Shown in pieces: positions 57,301-64,000 of a DNA stretch of 64,000 nt (the first letter of the stretch is position 1; every line of letters begins with the position of its first letter). The position numbers were made by a program, and so were the translations under genes. Source of the DNA: Sacculina carcini. Its lineage: Eukaryota > Arthropoda > Thecostraca > Sacculinidae. Where the stretch lies: positions 8,402,306-8,466,305 of the forward strand of contig OU696573.1 in assembly GCA_916048095.2 (NCBI GenBank), read 5' to 3'. The notes under the pieces were generated by a model, which searched no databases, was not told the DNA's origin, and saw only the letters and a list, made by a program, of their open reading frames with translations.

Positions 57301-59232
57301 GTTTCAGTGTTGGCGGTTTGCCGCAATATTGGTCGGTATTGATGCGGCGGTTTTTAAATCTGCTAGTCATTATCGTTTGAGGAAAGATTAACAATTTGTG
57401 ATTTTTGGATGTTTTCCACATTTTAACTTTATCTACAAGAATGTTATCTCGTATGTGTATGTATGTGTGTGTGTTTGTATTATTTTTGTGCTTTTGTAGG
57501 TGTACTCACATATTTTGTACACAAATATTTGTAGCTACAGGAAATGAGCTAAGCTCGAGCTGTCCTGTCGCCTTGTCAGTATCCACCTAGGCAAGCTGAA
57601 CAATTTCACATCCTTAATACACCTTATGTTTTTTAGTTTACTACCATGACCCTTTTTATTTTATCCATCTCACTGGAAGAAATAATTGCTGTCAATCGTC
57701 TTCATTACGATCTTATTTTATGCACGTTGATTAAGTCACCTCTCAATCTCCTCTTCTCCAGGATCGTCAGAGAAAGTCTAGCTAATCTTTCCTCATAGCT
57801 CAATTCCTTTAGCTCTTCCACTATATGTGTGTGTCTGTTATTGTGTGTATGTTTGTTCTATTTGTGTGTGTGTGTCGGTGTCTGGCAGACAACGTGGACA
57901 CACGCGCCACACTCGACGCGCTCCGCTCGCTGGTCACGGCAGCCAATTTGTACACTTCAAACGTGGCGTCCTCTGGCGGCGGAGATAGACAACTACTGGC
58001 CGACGTGGCTCGCTATGTTACCGGCGTGTTGAAAATGCTGGGCGCAGCGCCGGCGCACGGACCGGACATTGGCTTTCCGGCCGACGATGGACAACGGACA
58101 ACGGACTCCGCCGGCAACGAGAGTGTACGTAACAGCACGCGGCGACACAATCACAGGAATACCATATTTTGGTTATGTTCATACATTTGGCTGTACATAC
58201 ATTGTGGTCGCGTTCGGGAAAAAACATTGGGTTGGTGTGCGCGTGCGTGTGTGCGTGTGTTGTACGTGTCAGCTGACTGTATCTACCAAACTTGTGATGT
58301 GTGTTCATTAACACACACAGGCCAGAAACCCCAACACCCCACCGCACTGGTAAAGCTTCATCTGACAAATCTGTGCAGATTCGATCCGCCGTCCTTTCTA
58401 TGAGGATGTTCGATTCACAACTTGAGAAGTAGGTAATTGTAAGTTTATGAATAGAACATTTTGAGAAATGCGGCATTCATTGATGTTTATCAATCAATTG
58501 TGGTGTCGTTCTGCTCACGCATTGCTCTTTTTGCTTATGTTTTCATTTGTTCCTTGAAACTTAATAAGGAAGTTCAGTGTCGTTACAGTTGTGAACAAGT
58601 TACGCTCGAATTATTCGCCCGGGAGACCAACACGCCCACAATGATTGCCTGGTCTGCGCCATGAATGACAACTTCTGATAACTTCTGGATTCACTTCTGA
58701 AGTATTGAAAAGTACTTCCAAAATACTTATAAAGCGTGAATCGAACGCTTAGAAGTACTTCCGAAGTACTTCTAAAGCAGTATCGAACATACCCAACAAT
58801 AGTAATATTGCATTTATTGCTGTCGCTAAATTTGTTTTTTCATTGCATTATAAGAAAAAGGAAAAATACATATTTGCATGATTACATTTGCATGCAGATG
58901 TACACATACAAAAATATATAAATATATACAAAAATAGATATATAGAACTCAATTTCAATTACACTTCTTCCACACACTGTGTATGCACGTGTGTGTATGC
59001 ACATGGGTATTTACGAGCGTGTGTGTGTGTGTGGTGTGTGTGGTGTGCGTGCACGGTGGGCGGTGGCAGTTGGAGTCGCTGGTGGCGCCCTATTTATCAG
59101 TGCTGGCCGGGTTTCGCGGTCGCGTGCGTGCGGCGGCGCGACAACACGGCGTTGGCGAGCTGCTGCGTGAATGTGACCAGCTGCGTGATGTACACCTGGC
59201 AGCACTGGGCGTGAGACTCGAGGATCGCGAAG
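42162..59232 (+). CDS. CARS1: Cytosolic cysteinyl-tRNA synthetase, 10 exons, 3' end missing
   Basis: The enzyme charges tRNA-Cys with cysteine in the cytosol. Ten exons splice with GT-AG borders into one frame of 640 codons plus 1 nt. Class I signature HMGH is at residues 55-58 (in ASHMGHAR) and KMSKS at 399-403. Zinc ligands are Cys46, Cys341 (HIECS), His366 or 367 and Glu370 (HHDNE). The extra domain between the two catalytic halves (residues about 126-225) is the insertion of eukaryotic cytosolic enzymes. Relatives are near 750 residues, so about 100 C-terminal residues (lysine-rich tail) are not seen; the last donor GTGCGT at 59233 implies more exons. Introns are 0.4-6.1 kb and hold transposons. 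ATG 42162 directly follows AG, so it may follow a non-coding exon or a trans-spliced leader. Confidence 0.95.
42470..42640 (+). repeat. Dispersed repeat in intron 1, related to 50200-50500
   Basis: CAAAAACTCAATCAGAAAAA...GGAAACCACACAATCACAC resembles CAAAAACCTGATCAGAAAAG...GGAGGCAATCACGCAAACAC in intron 6. Non-coding, family unknown. Confidence 0.45.
43956..44151 (+). CDS. CARS1: CysRS exon 2 (residues 60-125)
   Basis: Acceptor ...GCTGTTAG after (TG)n. Reads [17 protein letters not shown] and [16 protein letters not shown]. Donor GTGAGG, phase 0. Confidence 0.95.
44618..44767 (+). CDS. CARS1: CysRS exon 3 (residues 126-175)
   Basis: Reads [18 protein letters not shown]; it is the least conserved part (eukaryotic insertion domain), placed by frame and by the DADKK block. 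Acceptor CGGGCAG, donor GTTTCT. Confidence 0.88.
45010..45238 (-). mobile_element. Possible tRNA-derived SINE in intron 3
   Basis: On the minus strand it has a B-box-like GGTCCGCAGTTCGAATCCGG and an upstream tRNA-like region, but no clear anticodon loop. It is distinct from the tRNA-Val SINE. Confidence 0.4.
45742..45882 (+). CDS. CARS1: CysRS exon 4 (residues 176-222)
   Basis: Reads [19 protein letters not shown] and [18 protein letters not shown]. Acceptor ACCGGCAG after a TG tract; donor GTAGGC. Confidence 0.94.
46526..47510 (+). pseudogene. Mariner transposase remnant
   Basis: The N-terminal HTH region is clear ([44 protein letters not shown]). A TAG at 46856-46858 interrupts, and the frame continues with [18 protein letters not shown] and the catalytic [11 protein letters not shown]. 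Later blocks lie in other frames ([21 protein letters not shown] then a stop, then [11 protein letters not shown]), the last carrying the third aspartate of the DD34D triad. Stops and frameshifts make it inactive. Confidence 0.9.
47593..48807 (-). mobile_element. Pogo-like deletion derivative, nested in the mariner
   Basis: Inverted ends TACCGTATATACTCGCATAT and ATATGCGAGTATATACGGTA are flanked by TA. The motif CATATAAGCCGA is repeated inside the left end. At 1,215 bp it is too short for a whole pogo element; only the DNA-binding part of the transposase remains. Confidence 0.85.
47924..48361 (-). CDS. CENP-B/Tigger-type DNA-binding ORF without catalytic domain
   Basis: An open ORF of 145 residues from ATG 48361. 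Residues 1-45 ([32 protein letters not shown]) form a psq/CENP-B N-terminal helix-turn-helix. Residues about 75-140 ([37 protein letters not shown]) are the second Tc5-type HTH. The stop comes right where the DDE domain should start. Such a protein could still bind its own ends. I infer an internally deleted transposon gene. Confidence 0.8.
   Translation of the reverse strand: MSGEKRKRMFYTADFKLKVIKVAEETSNLEAGRKFGVEESNVRRWRKDTSLDIAPKAKRANRGRKHGQYPEMEKEILKWFEAQRQNEYGVSRLGVRLQALKIAQSRRYDEFTASKGWCTRFLNRHSISLRQRTKIAPKLPSQYEQ
49013..49226 (+). CDS. CARS1: CysRS exon 5 (residues 223-294)
   Basis: Reads [18 protein letters not shown] and [11 protein letters not shown]. Acceptor GTGACCAG, donor GTACGT, phase 1. 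Confidence 0.95.
49625..49869 (+). CDS. CARS1: CysRS exon 6 (residues 294-375), zinc site
   Basis: Reads [29 protein letters not shown] and [12 protein letters not shown]. The TG tract before the acceptor is (TG)9 or more, then GTCAG. Donor GTTCGT. Confidence 0.95.
50819..51052 (+). CDS. CARS1: CysRS exon 7 (residues 376-453), KMSKS
   Basis: Reads [35 protein letters not shown] and [14 protein letters not shown]. Acceptor TTGACCAG, donor GTTAGT. Confidence 0.96.
51603..51765 (+). CDS. CARS1: CysRS exon 8 (residues 454-508)
   Basis: Reads [19 protein letters not shown] and [18 protein letters not shown] glycine run is unusual here. Acceptor TTTTGGCAG after (TG)n; donor GTGGGT, phase 1. Confidence 0.93.
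52010..54049 (+). mobile_element. Unassigned DNA transposon in CysRS intron 8 (8-bp TSD)
   Basis: The ends TAGGGTGGCCTTTTGGTGC (52018) and the inverse of TAGGGTGACCTTTTGTTGC (ending 54049) match at 17 of 19 positions. The flanking 8 bp are GTAATTAA (52010-52017) and GTGATTAA; the latter is now split by hAT transposon 2 and is best read at 57100-57107. The element is 2,032 bp with a degenerate ORF in its middle. An 8-bp duplication fits hAT, P or Zisupton types; I cannot decide. Confidence 0.65.
53050..53480 (+). pseudogene. Remnant ORF with EEQGERFH / RYQGRWD motif
   Basis: Reads [35 protein letters not shown], then after stops [20 protein letters not shown] and RYQGRWDI. This block recurs in many repetitive, uncharacterised invertebrate proteins that I recall as multi-copy. 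Here it sits between inverted ends, which suggests that the family is a transposon protein. Stops after LPSHL and later make it non-functional. A minus-strand ORF at 52389-52622 has no recognised domain. Confidence 0.6.
54334..56089 (-). pseudogene. hAT transposase (ZBED5/SCAND3-like), disrupted
   Basis: Start ATG at 56089 ([11 protein letters not shown]). BED finger: the second cysteine pair region reads [10 protein letters not shown], so one zinc ligand is lost; HLETKHPEH keeps the histidines. Core: [15 protein letters not shown] (first D), [17 protein letters not shown] (second D block), [15 protein letters not shown]. It is open to 55154, then stops and a frame change follow. A later block (54927-54460) reads [15 protein letters not shown] and [13 protein letters not shown]. 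After a frameshift near 54463 the hATC dimerisation block [20 protein letters not shown] is visible to the stop at about 54334. Better kept than hAT 1 but dead. Confidence 0.9.
56650..56990 (-). mobile_element. tRNA-Val-derived SINE, copy 2, inside hAT transposon 2
   Basis: Nearly identical to copy 1 (30113-30445), including A box, B box and CAC anticodon arm. The first bases of the tRNA head differ (ACTACACCAACTGCATCC on +). Confidence 0.9.
57103..57888. other. Rest of intron 8, no gene seen
   Basis: AT-rich, with short TG repeats at 57205-57230, 57450-57475 and directly before exon 9 (57825-57880). Confidence 0.6.
57889..58124 (+). CDS. CARS1: CysRS exon 9 (residues 508-586)
   Basis: Reads [20 protein letters not shown] and [13 protein letters not shown] (tRNA anticodon-side helical domain). 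Acceptor TCTGGCAG after (TG)n; donor GTACGT. Confidence 0.94.
59070..59232 (+). CDS. CARS1: CysRS exon 10 (residues 587-641), last exon found
   Basis: Reads [20 protein letters not shown] and [10 protein letters not shown]. Acceptor GTGGCAG after a TG/GGTG tract; donor GTGCGT, phase 1. The next exon should begin with the rest of a glycine codon. Confidence 0.94.
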
Positions 59233-59341
59233 GTGCGTCGTATTCGCCGTCACCGCCGGCGTGGCTGTTTGTAATATTTATATGTTGCGAGCCACCTCAA
59301 ATGTATTGCCACCCAACGTGGCGCATGTAATGTCACGCAAA

Positions 59342-60006
59342 GGTTAAAGGTCAAAAGCCTCAAGTGACAGTTGCTAAACGGTAAGAAGCCGAAGCTTATG
59401 AACACACAGGTGTGTCCCGTACAGCTCGCTGCCACCGCAGAACCAACCATCTCCACGCTATGGCGCCACAAGGATGGAAGACGTATTAGGGAGGGCCACC
59501 TCCCCAGAATGCATGACACAATACATTAATATGGGCGTAGATTTGTGTCGAGGCTCGGGGGGATGACAGCCATCATTGGTGTTCAAAGTGGACTCAGTTG
59601 GTCAATTGCACGAGACACTCAACCATTTTATGCCTAATCAATTACAACACGCATACCTCAATGAAATGTATATTGTATGTCATTGCATACACACATTTGT
59701 CGTGTATTGTTACTTTTTGCTATACTTATTTTGATGACAAAATACCCAATGGTATGAACTCAGCAGAATTCTCGGGAGGTATAATTGCGTATTCATAACC
59801 CCCATCCAAGTTGGCTGGTGTATATATTCACCCATGTCCCCAAGATTTACGCCCATCCACATTACTGATATCTGGTACCATTTACTGCTGGGTGGACAGG
59901 GCTGTTGGATGATATAATTCGTCCAAATATATAATCATCCGCCGGGATTCGAACCACGGACCTCCCTTTTGTGAGGCGGGTGTGCTGGCACTATACCACG
60001 GAGTCC
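59342..60006 (-). mobile_element. tRNA-Val-derived SINE, copy 3, split by a MITE
   Basis: The body is 59342-59528 and the tRNA head 59864-60006 (ends GGTATAGTGCCAGCACACCC on the minus strand, anticodon arm CGCCTCACAAAAGGG). It is more diverged than copies 1 and 2. Confidence 0.85.
59529..59860. mobile_element. MITE inserted in SINE copy 3
   Basis: The ends ATGGGCGTAGATTTGTG and AAGATTTACGCCCAT are imperfect inverted repeats. ACATTA-like sequence occurs on both sides (about 59523-59528 and 59861-59866). No coding region; superfamily not assigned. Confidence 0.6.
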
Positions 60007-61190
60007 AACAAAATTTAAAACATGATGCATGTAATATAGGTTGGCCAGCTCTCTGTGTCTCACGCTCTGCGTAAAACACAAAGAAAAACTCAGCTATAAG
60101 AAAAGTGTGCGAAATAATTTTAATAAAAATATTGTGAGCAAAAAGCATGAACTAAAATGTAAATATACAAGTAAAAATGAAAATAACATAGAAAACAAAA
60201 AACTTAAAAAAAAATAACAGCAATTATCGAGAACTCAATTTTTTATTAATAACATTATTAACTCTCAATGTCAATAATTGATAACTAAACGTCATTGTGT
60301 GGTGTTTCAACACGTAACTTGGTCACAAACGAGCATTCATCGGCAATGACAGTAGACATATACAAAATTTTATATTACGAATTTGAGCGCAGCAGTTGAG
60401 AAGGCTATGCTTTACGTAATTTTGCGGGGGACAAAGCGTCTCACGGCCCCGGCTGGTATATCGCAGGTTGTTGTCAACGCGGGCTAATAGCCTGGGCTAA
60501 TAGAGCAGTGTGTGTGAACGTTCGAGTACGCAGCTCTGTACCGGATGTCACACCGGGGAAAACGTACACGTCCGCATGCGTGGAAAGTCAAATTTGCTCA
60601 TCCCTCATATAGCGCATATCAAAATAGCGGAAACCGAGGGTGCTGTGTGATTCTTAAATGGAGGATGTATGGAATACATTGACGCCAGCTTGTCGACTGA
60701 TAACAGTTGACCGTTGCAAGCTGATTGGTATAGACGAGTGACTTGTGAGGCCGGCCTTAGGCATAGACAAACCAGGGGGCTGTCCAGGACCTCAGATTGG
60801 TGGGGGTCTGGCACACAAATCACACAGCAATATAGTTCGTACAACATTGGTAATTCCGTTTATATTCATCGGAGACTAATGATGTGTTTAACATTGATGA
60901 AACGGATCTGTCCTGCAAACCTGCCTAACCTGTATAGCCTGTCAAATTCATGAAGCTTAGAGGAGAACGCTGCGCAGCTGAATACAGCTGAATACTGAAA
61001 AAAGCTGAGCTTTTTTGGGGTTATGCTCAATATTGGTGGAGTTAATTGAGAAAGACACCAAATGATAAATAATTTGTTTGTAAAAATTGGACTTGTGGCA
61101 AAGTGGAGAGTGGTGATTCCATCACGAAAATATGCTATCACATCACGTAAACATCAGCGCACACCACCTAGAGTTTGAGTTAATTTATTA
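60007..61190. other. No gene recognised
   Basis: AT-rich sequence. GGCCGGCCTTAGGCATAGAC at 60752-60771 resembles the ends of some hAT families, but the partner end is not seen. Confidence 0.4.
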
Positions 61191-61530
61191 CCAAGAATGG
61201 CATGATCTCACTCACACACCCGCTCTATTCACCCGATCTTGATCACTTGAGTATTTGTATTCCTCCGAATGGAGAAAGTTCCCGAAGGAGAATGTTTCGC
61301 AGATGTAGAAGAGGTTCAGAAGATAACGACACAGCAATTCAAAACAGTAACTTCATTACAGTTCCATGATTGCTTTCAACAGTGGAATACACGTCTGGAT
61401 GAGTGCATTGCTTCAGTTTCAGTTGGAGACTATTTTGAAGGTGATAAGACTATAAACATGTAAGAATGACTAAATGAAATTCTATGGCACAATTGCGGTT
61501 ACTTTTGGGTCACCTCTCGTACATGTACCG
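61190..61530 (+). pseudogene. Mariner 3' fragment
   Basis: PLYSPDL (the third catalytic aspartate block) at about 61212, then after a frame change GECFADVEEVQKITTQQ, FQQWNTRLDECIAS and VGDYFEGDKT, the standard mariner C-terminus. A terminal-repeat-like TTTTGGGTCACCTCTCGTAC follows at 61502. The 5' part is missing. Confidence 0.85.
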
Positions 61531-63036
61531 GTGTGTGATGAATATAACTGGTTGTTTCATATAGTGATGTACTATACGTATGTGCGCGTGTATCGGTGTG
61601 TGTGCGTTCTGGGGAATCTGGGAAATATTCTAGGTGAGTAATGAAATTGATTATTTTCCCCAAGTTAATTCCACGCTGCAGAAATTGATCTCTGTTGGCG
61701 GACAATTTTAATAATAAAACATCACCGATTTAACAAATGTAAACTAATGTATTGAAACCACCAAAAATACCGAGTGAGATGTAAATCAAAGATTGATGGA
61801 ATTTGTACTAATAGTACGAAATTGGTGTGCAAACGACTAGAGGAATATTCTTGGATGTGATGGCATACCACGGCAATTGGTTTATTGAACCGTGAGTTCG
61901 CCCAGAAACACGGATGCAGGCAGTCGCGATGGCAAAACAAGCCGCTACCACCATTCATCTCCTCGCCCTGTCTTCACAACTTGAGATTACGGCATTATGA
62001 TTAGAAGATAGTCCTGATATGTCGTTGGTCAGATGGATAACCAATCAATTGACACAAATACACGGACTCTGACAGAAGTGACGATAAATTTAGCCGCCGC
62101 CATCATTCATCTTCTCGCCCTGTCTTCACAGCTTGATACTGCGTGGAAAGGCAATAAAGCAAAAACGAGCAGGAGAGAGATAGAGAGAGAAACATAATTT
62201 TGACGTGTTTCCGTCAGATTTGCAGCGGTGATTTGCACTTGAAGCACAACGCTGCTACTGTTTTTATATTGAAAAGAGACGCAGAGATCAAAACGTGGTC
62301 GTCAAAACACGGCCCAGGTTGCCTATTTCTTCATTTTGGGCAGTTTGACACTTTGATGACCACGTCTCGAATCAAATTCACCACAATGTGTCTTGCAATA
62401 TCGTCAACCGTTCCACTCGCCACTTGACTAGTTGGTTCAGTACTAACGGTCGTGTGATATGTGTGTGTGTGTGTGGCCTTTATCGATGATTTGATCAACA
62501 GCGGCGGTCGCAAGGTCACACTCGTGTTTTCCACGTGCAAAGTGCGTGCATTGGTCTCAGACAGTTTGCAATATCAGAGACGATCTTGGCAGCAGGATTT
62601 CCCCTGTTTTGTTTTCTTGCTCTGTTTCTGCCGATTTTCGGCGGCTGGTCGATGATGGTGGATTTCGGCCAGACTACGTTTCAGCAGCTGAATGAAACCA
62701 ATGTCGGAGATGATTTTGATACACACCGATACTTCGTTCATCATCACTTTCATGCACAGAGCTAATTTGTCAAGCGCTAAAATATAGGTAGTCAAGGTCG
62801 ATTCCTTGAGAGTCGTCTAAGATGCAAGTCTGCATTTTTTTCTTGGTCGCGATCCGCTGCTGGCTGAGTTTGACAGTTTACACGGCCGATAAAATAAAGT
62901 CGATACATTCTTTATGAACGCCCGAATCGCCGCATTCATGCACAAGCTCATTCATCCACATTAAGCTATACGATTGTAAACAAATCTCCTAATCTAATAG
63001 CACGGCAGTGTGCTTCTTGCATGAAACAGTCACATC
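61531..63036. other. No gene recognised; one duplicated segment
   Basis: A segment with CATTCATCTCCTCGCCCTGT occurs at 61941-61985 and again at 62094-62137 (a direct repeat, a few differences). Open frames of 60-80 codons at 62200-62800 on both strands look codon-like but match nothing I recognise; the missing synthetase exon was not found here. Confidence 0.4.
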
Positions 63037-64000
63037 TTAAGGTTTTCTCGATCGTGTCTTGTCTAGGAATTCTCGCAGGACACTCACATATAATTGTGAG
63101 CGTTTGTGAAAAACTCTGTCTCGGTTGAGAAACTCTCTTTCGTTGCTGTAGTGACCATATAGCTCTTCAGATCTTGTTTCAATGCCTAGTGAGACCAATA
63201 GTCGGGCGAACGCGTCACCGATTACTTCATTACAAGGAAGTTCACGCATTGTGTTAGGTATAACCAAAGCCTGGCTTGCAGTAAGTGAACTATACCTGAT
63301 CCAGCCAGTGTCCTCTCATTTTAATATACTGGAGACCAAACATTTGACATAGACCGTGGTAAGACTGATTCGTCCTGCTACTCTGCAAGTACTTCAGGGT
63401 GAGGAAAAATCTGCTGAACAGAGGCGGCACTAGACCAGATCACGCTGGCATATTCGATGATCGAGCGCACGTTGGAGCAGTATGCGGAGATAATGTATTT
63501 GTGTTTTAAATCAATCTGCACACTTCACGTGAGAAAGCCCAGAGCACGATTGAATCTGCGTACAGTGACGTCAACGAGAGCTGCGAACGTGATTTTCTCA
63601 TCAACAATAACTCCCAGATCACGAGGTGTGTTGACCTGCAATTTCACTGACCCAGCACTGTAAGCTGTTTCCACAGTCTTTTTGTTCAGAGTTATACTTA
63701 TGTGTGAGCATTTAGCTGGACTTAGTCTCAACCTCTAGTCCCTGCACCATTCATTAACGAAGTCCTTCAATAAATCGTTATCCTTTGATGTTTGCACCGT
63801 TTGAAATAATTTCATGCCTGCGTACAGTAGCGCCGTTGATCCCAGATTCACTGCCAGGTCATTGATATAAATGGCAAAAAGGAGCGGGCTAAGCACCGAA
63901 CCCTCTGGTATTCCACTCATAACGTCCGTCCACTGCGATGTCGTTCCATTGAATAAGGCTCGTTGCTTGCGGTCGGTTAAGAAGGAACGCATCAAGATCA
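63037..64000 (-). pseudogene. LINE reverse transcriptase fragment, YADD changed to YAGM
   Basis: On the minus strand from the window edge: MMRSFLTDRKQRALFNGTTS, GIPEGSVLSPLLFAIYIND, LLYAGMKLF (the YADD position), then LRLSPAKCSHISITL, DLGVIVDEKITF and further C-terminal RT sequence to 63037 in broken frames. The loss of both catalytic aspartates shows it is dead. The 5' part lies outside. Confidence 0.88.

Noticed and set aside
60752..60840. hAT element from the GGCCGGCCTTAGGCATAGAC end
   Set aside because: There is only one end, no duplication and no transposase.
62461..62560. Synthetase exon after the TG tract at 62461
   Set aside because: The reading IDDLINSGGRKVTLVFSTC does not match the expected C-terminal tail, and the phase was not supported.

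Overview
The window is nuclear DNA of an invertebrate animal. It holds one recognisable host gene, an intron-rich gene on the + strand for cytosolic cysteinyl-tRNA synthetase, of which ten exons can be placed between 42162 and 59232. Almost everything else is transposable elements and simple repeats. The mixture (Ty3/Gypsy elements, jockey/CR1-like LINEs, a Penelope-like element with a GIY-YIG domain, hAT, mariner, pogo and Tc1/IS630-like DNA transposons, a tRNA-derived SINE, a Helitron-like array) fits an invertebrate, but I cannot place it in a phylum. Degenerate CCTAA-like repeats near 8.7 kb and an AG directly before the synthetase ATG are weak hints only.

Layout. 1-2.7 kb: a Gypsy RNase H scrap, then a dead hAT element that carries a hAT MITE and sits in an old LINE. 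3.5-8.5 kb: a Ty3/Gypsy element (C) with both LTRs, inserted in a dispersed repeat. 9.2-24.4 kb: a LINE broken by Gypsy element A, whose 3' LTR is itself broken by Gypsy element B on the opposite strand. Target-site duplications and LTR lengths match at both junctions. 24.6-26.6 kb: a Tc1/IS630-like transposon whose termini carry six 21-bp repeats each. 26.7-30.6 kb: a CA microsatellite, LINE and SINE fragments, and two unrecognised small ORFs. 30.65-33.53 kb: two Penelope copies head to head, forming an inverted repeat with 1.2-kb arms and hammerhead-like motifs at both outer ends. 33.6-37.7 kb: a tandem array with Helitron-like ends. 37.7-40.2 kb: a LINE that has lost its RT catalytic core.

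42.2-59.2 kb: the synthetase gene. The exons splice in one continuous frame of 640 codons plus one nucleotide and contain the HIGH-type motif (HMGH), KMSKS and the zinc ligands. The last exon or exons, about 100 residues, lie beyond the window or were not found. Its introns took several insertions: a mariner with a pogo-like element inside it (intron 4); and in intron 8 an unassigned DNA transposon (52018-54049) with a hAT inserted in its target-site duplication and a SINE inside that hAT. Most of its 3' splice sites follow TG-repeat tracts rather than pyrimidine tracts. 59.3-64 kb: a SINE split by a MITE, a mariner tail and a LINE fragment.

Most transposon genes carry stops or frameshifts. 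The most intact coding regions are the Tc1/IS630-like transposase (full-length, but the third catalytic position reads Q) and the genes of Gypsy element B, whose LTRs differ at one base by eye.
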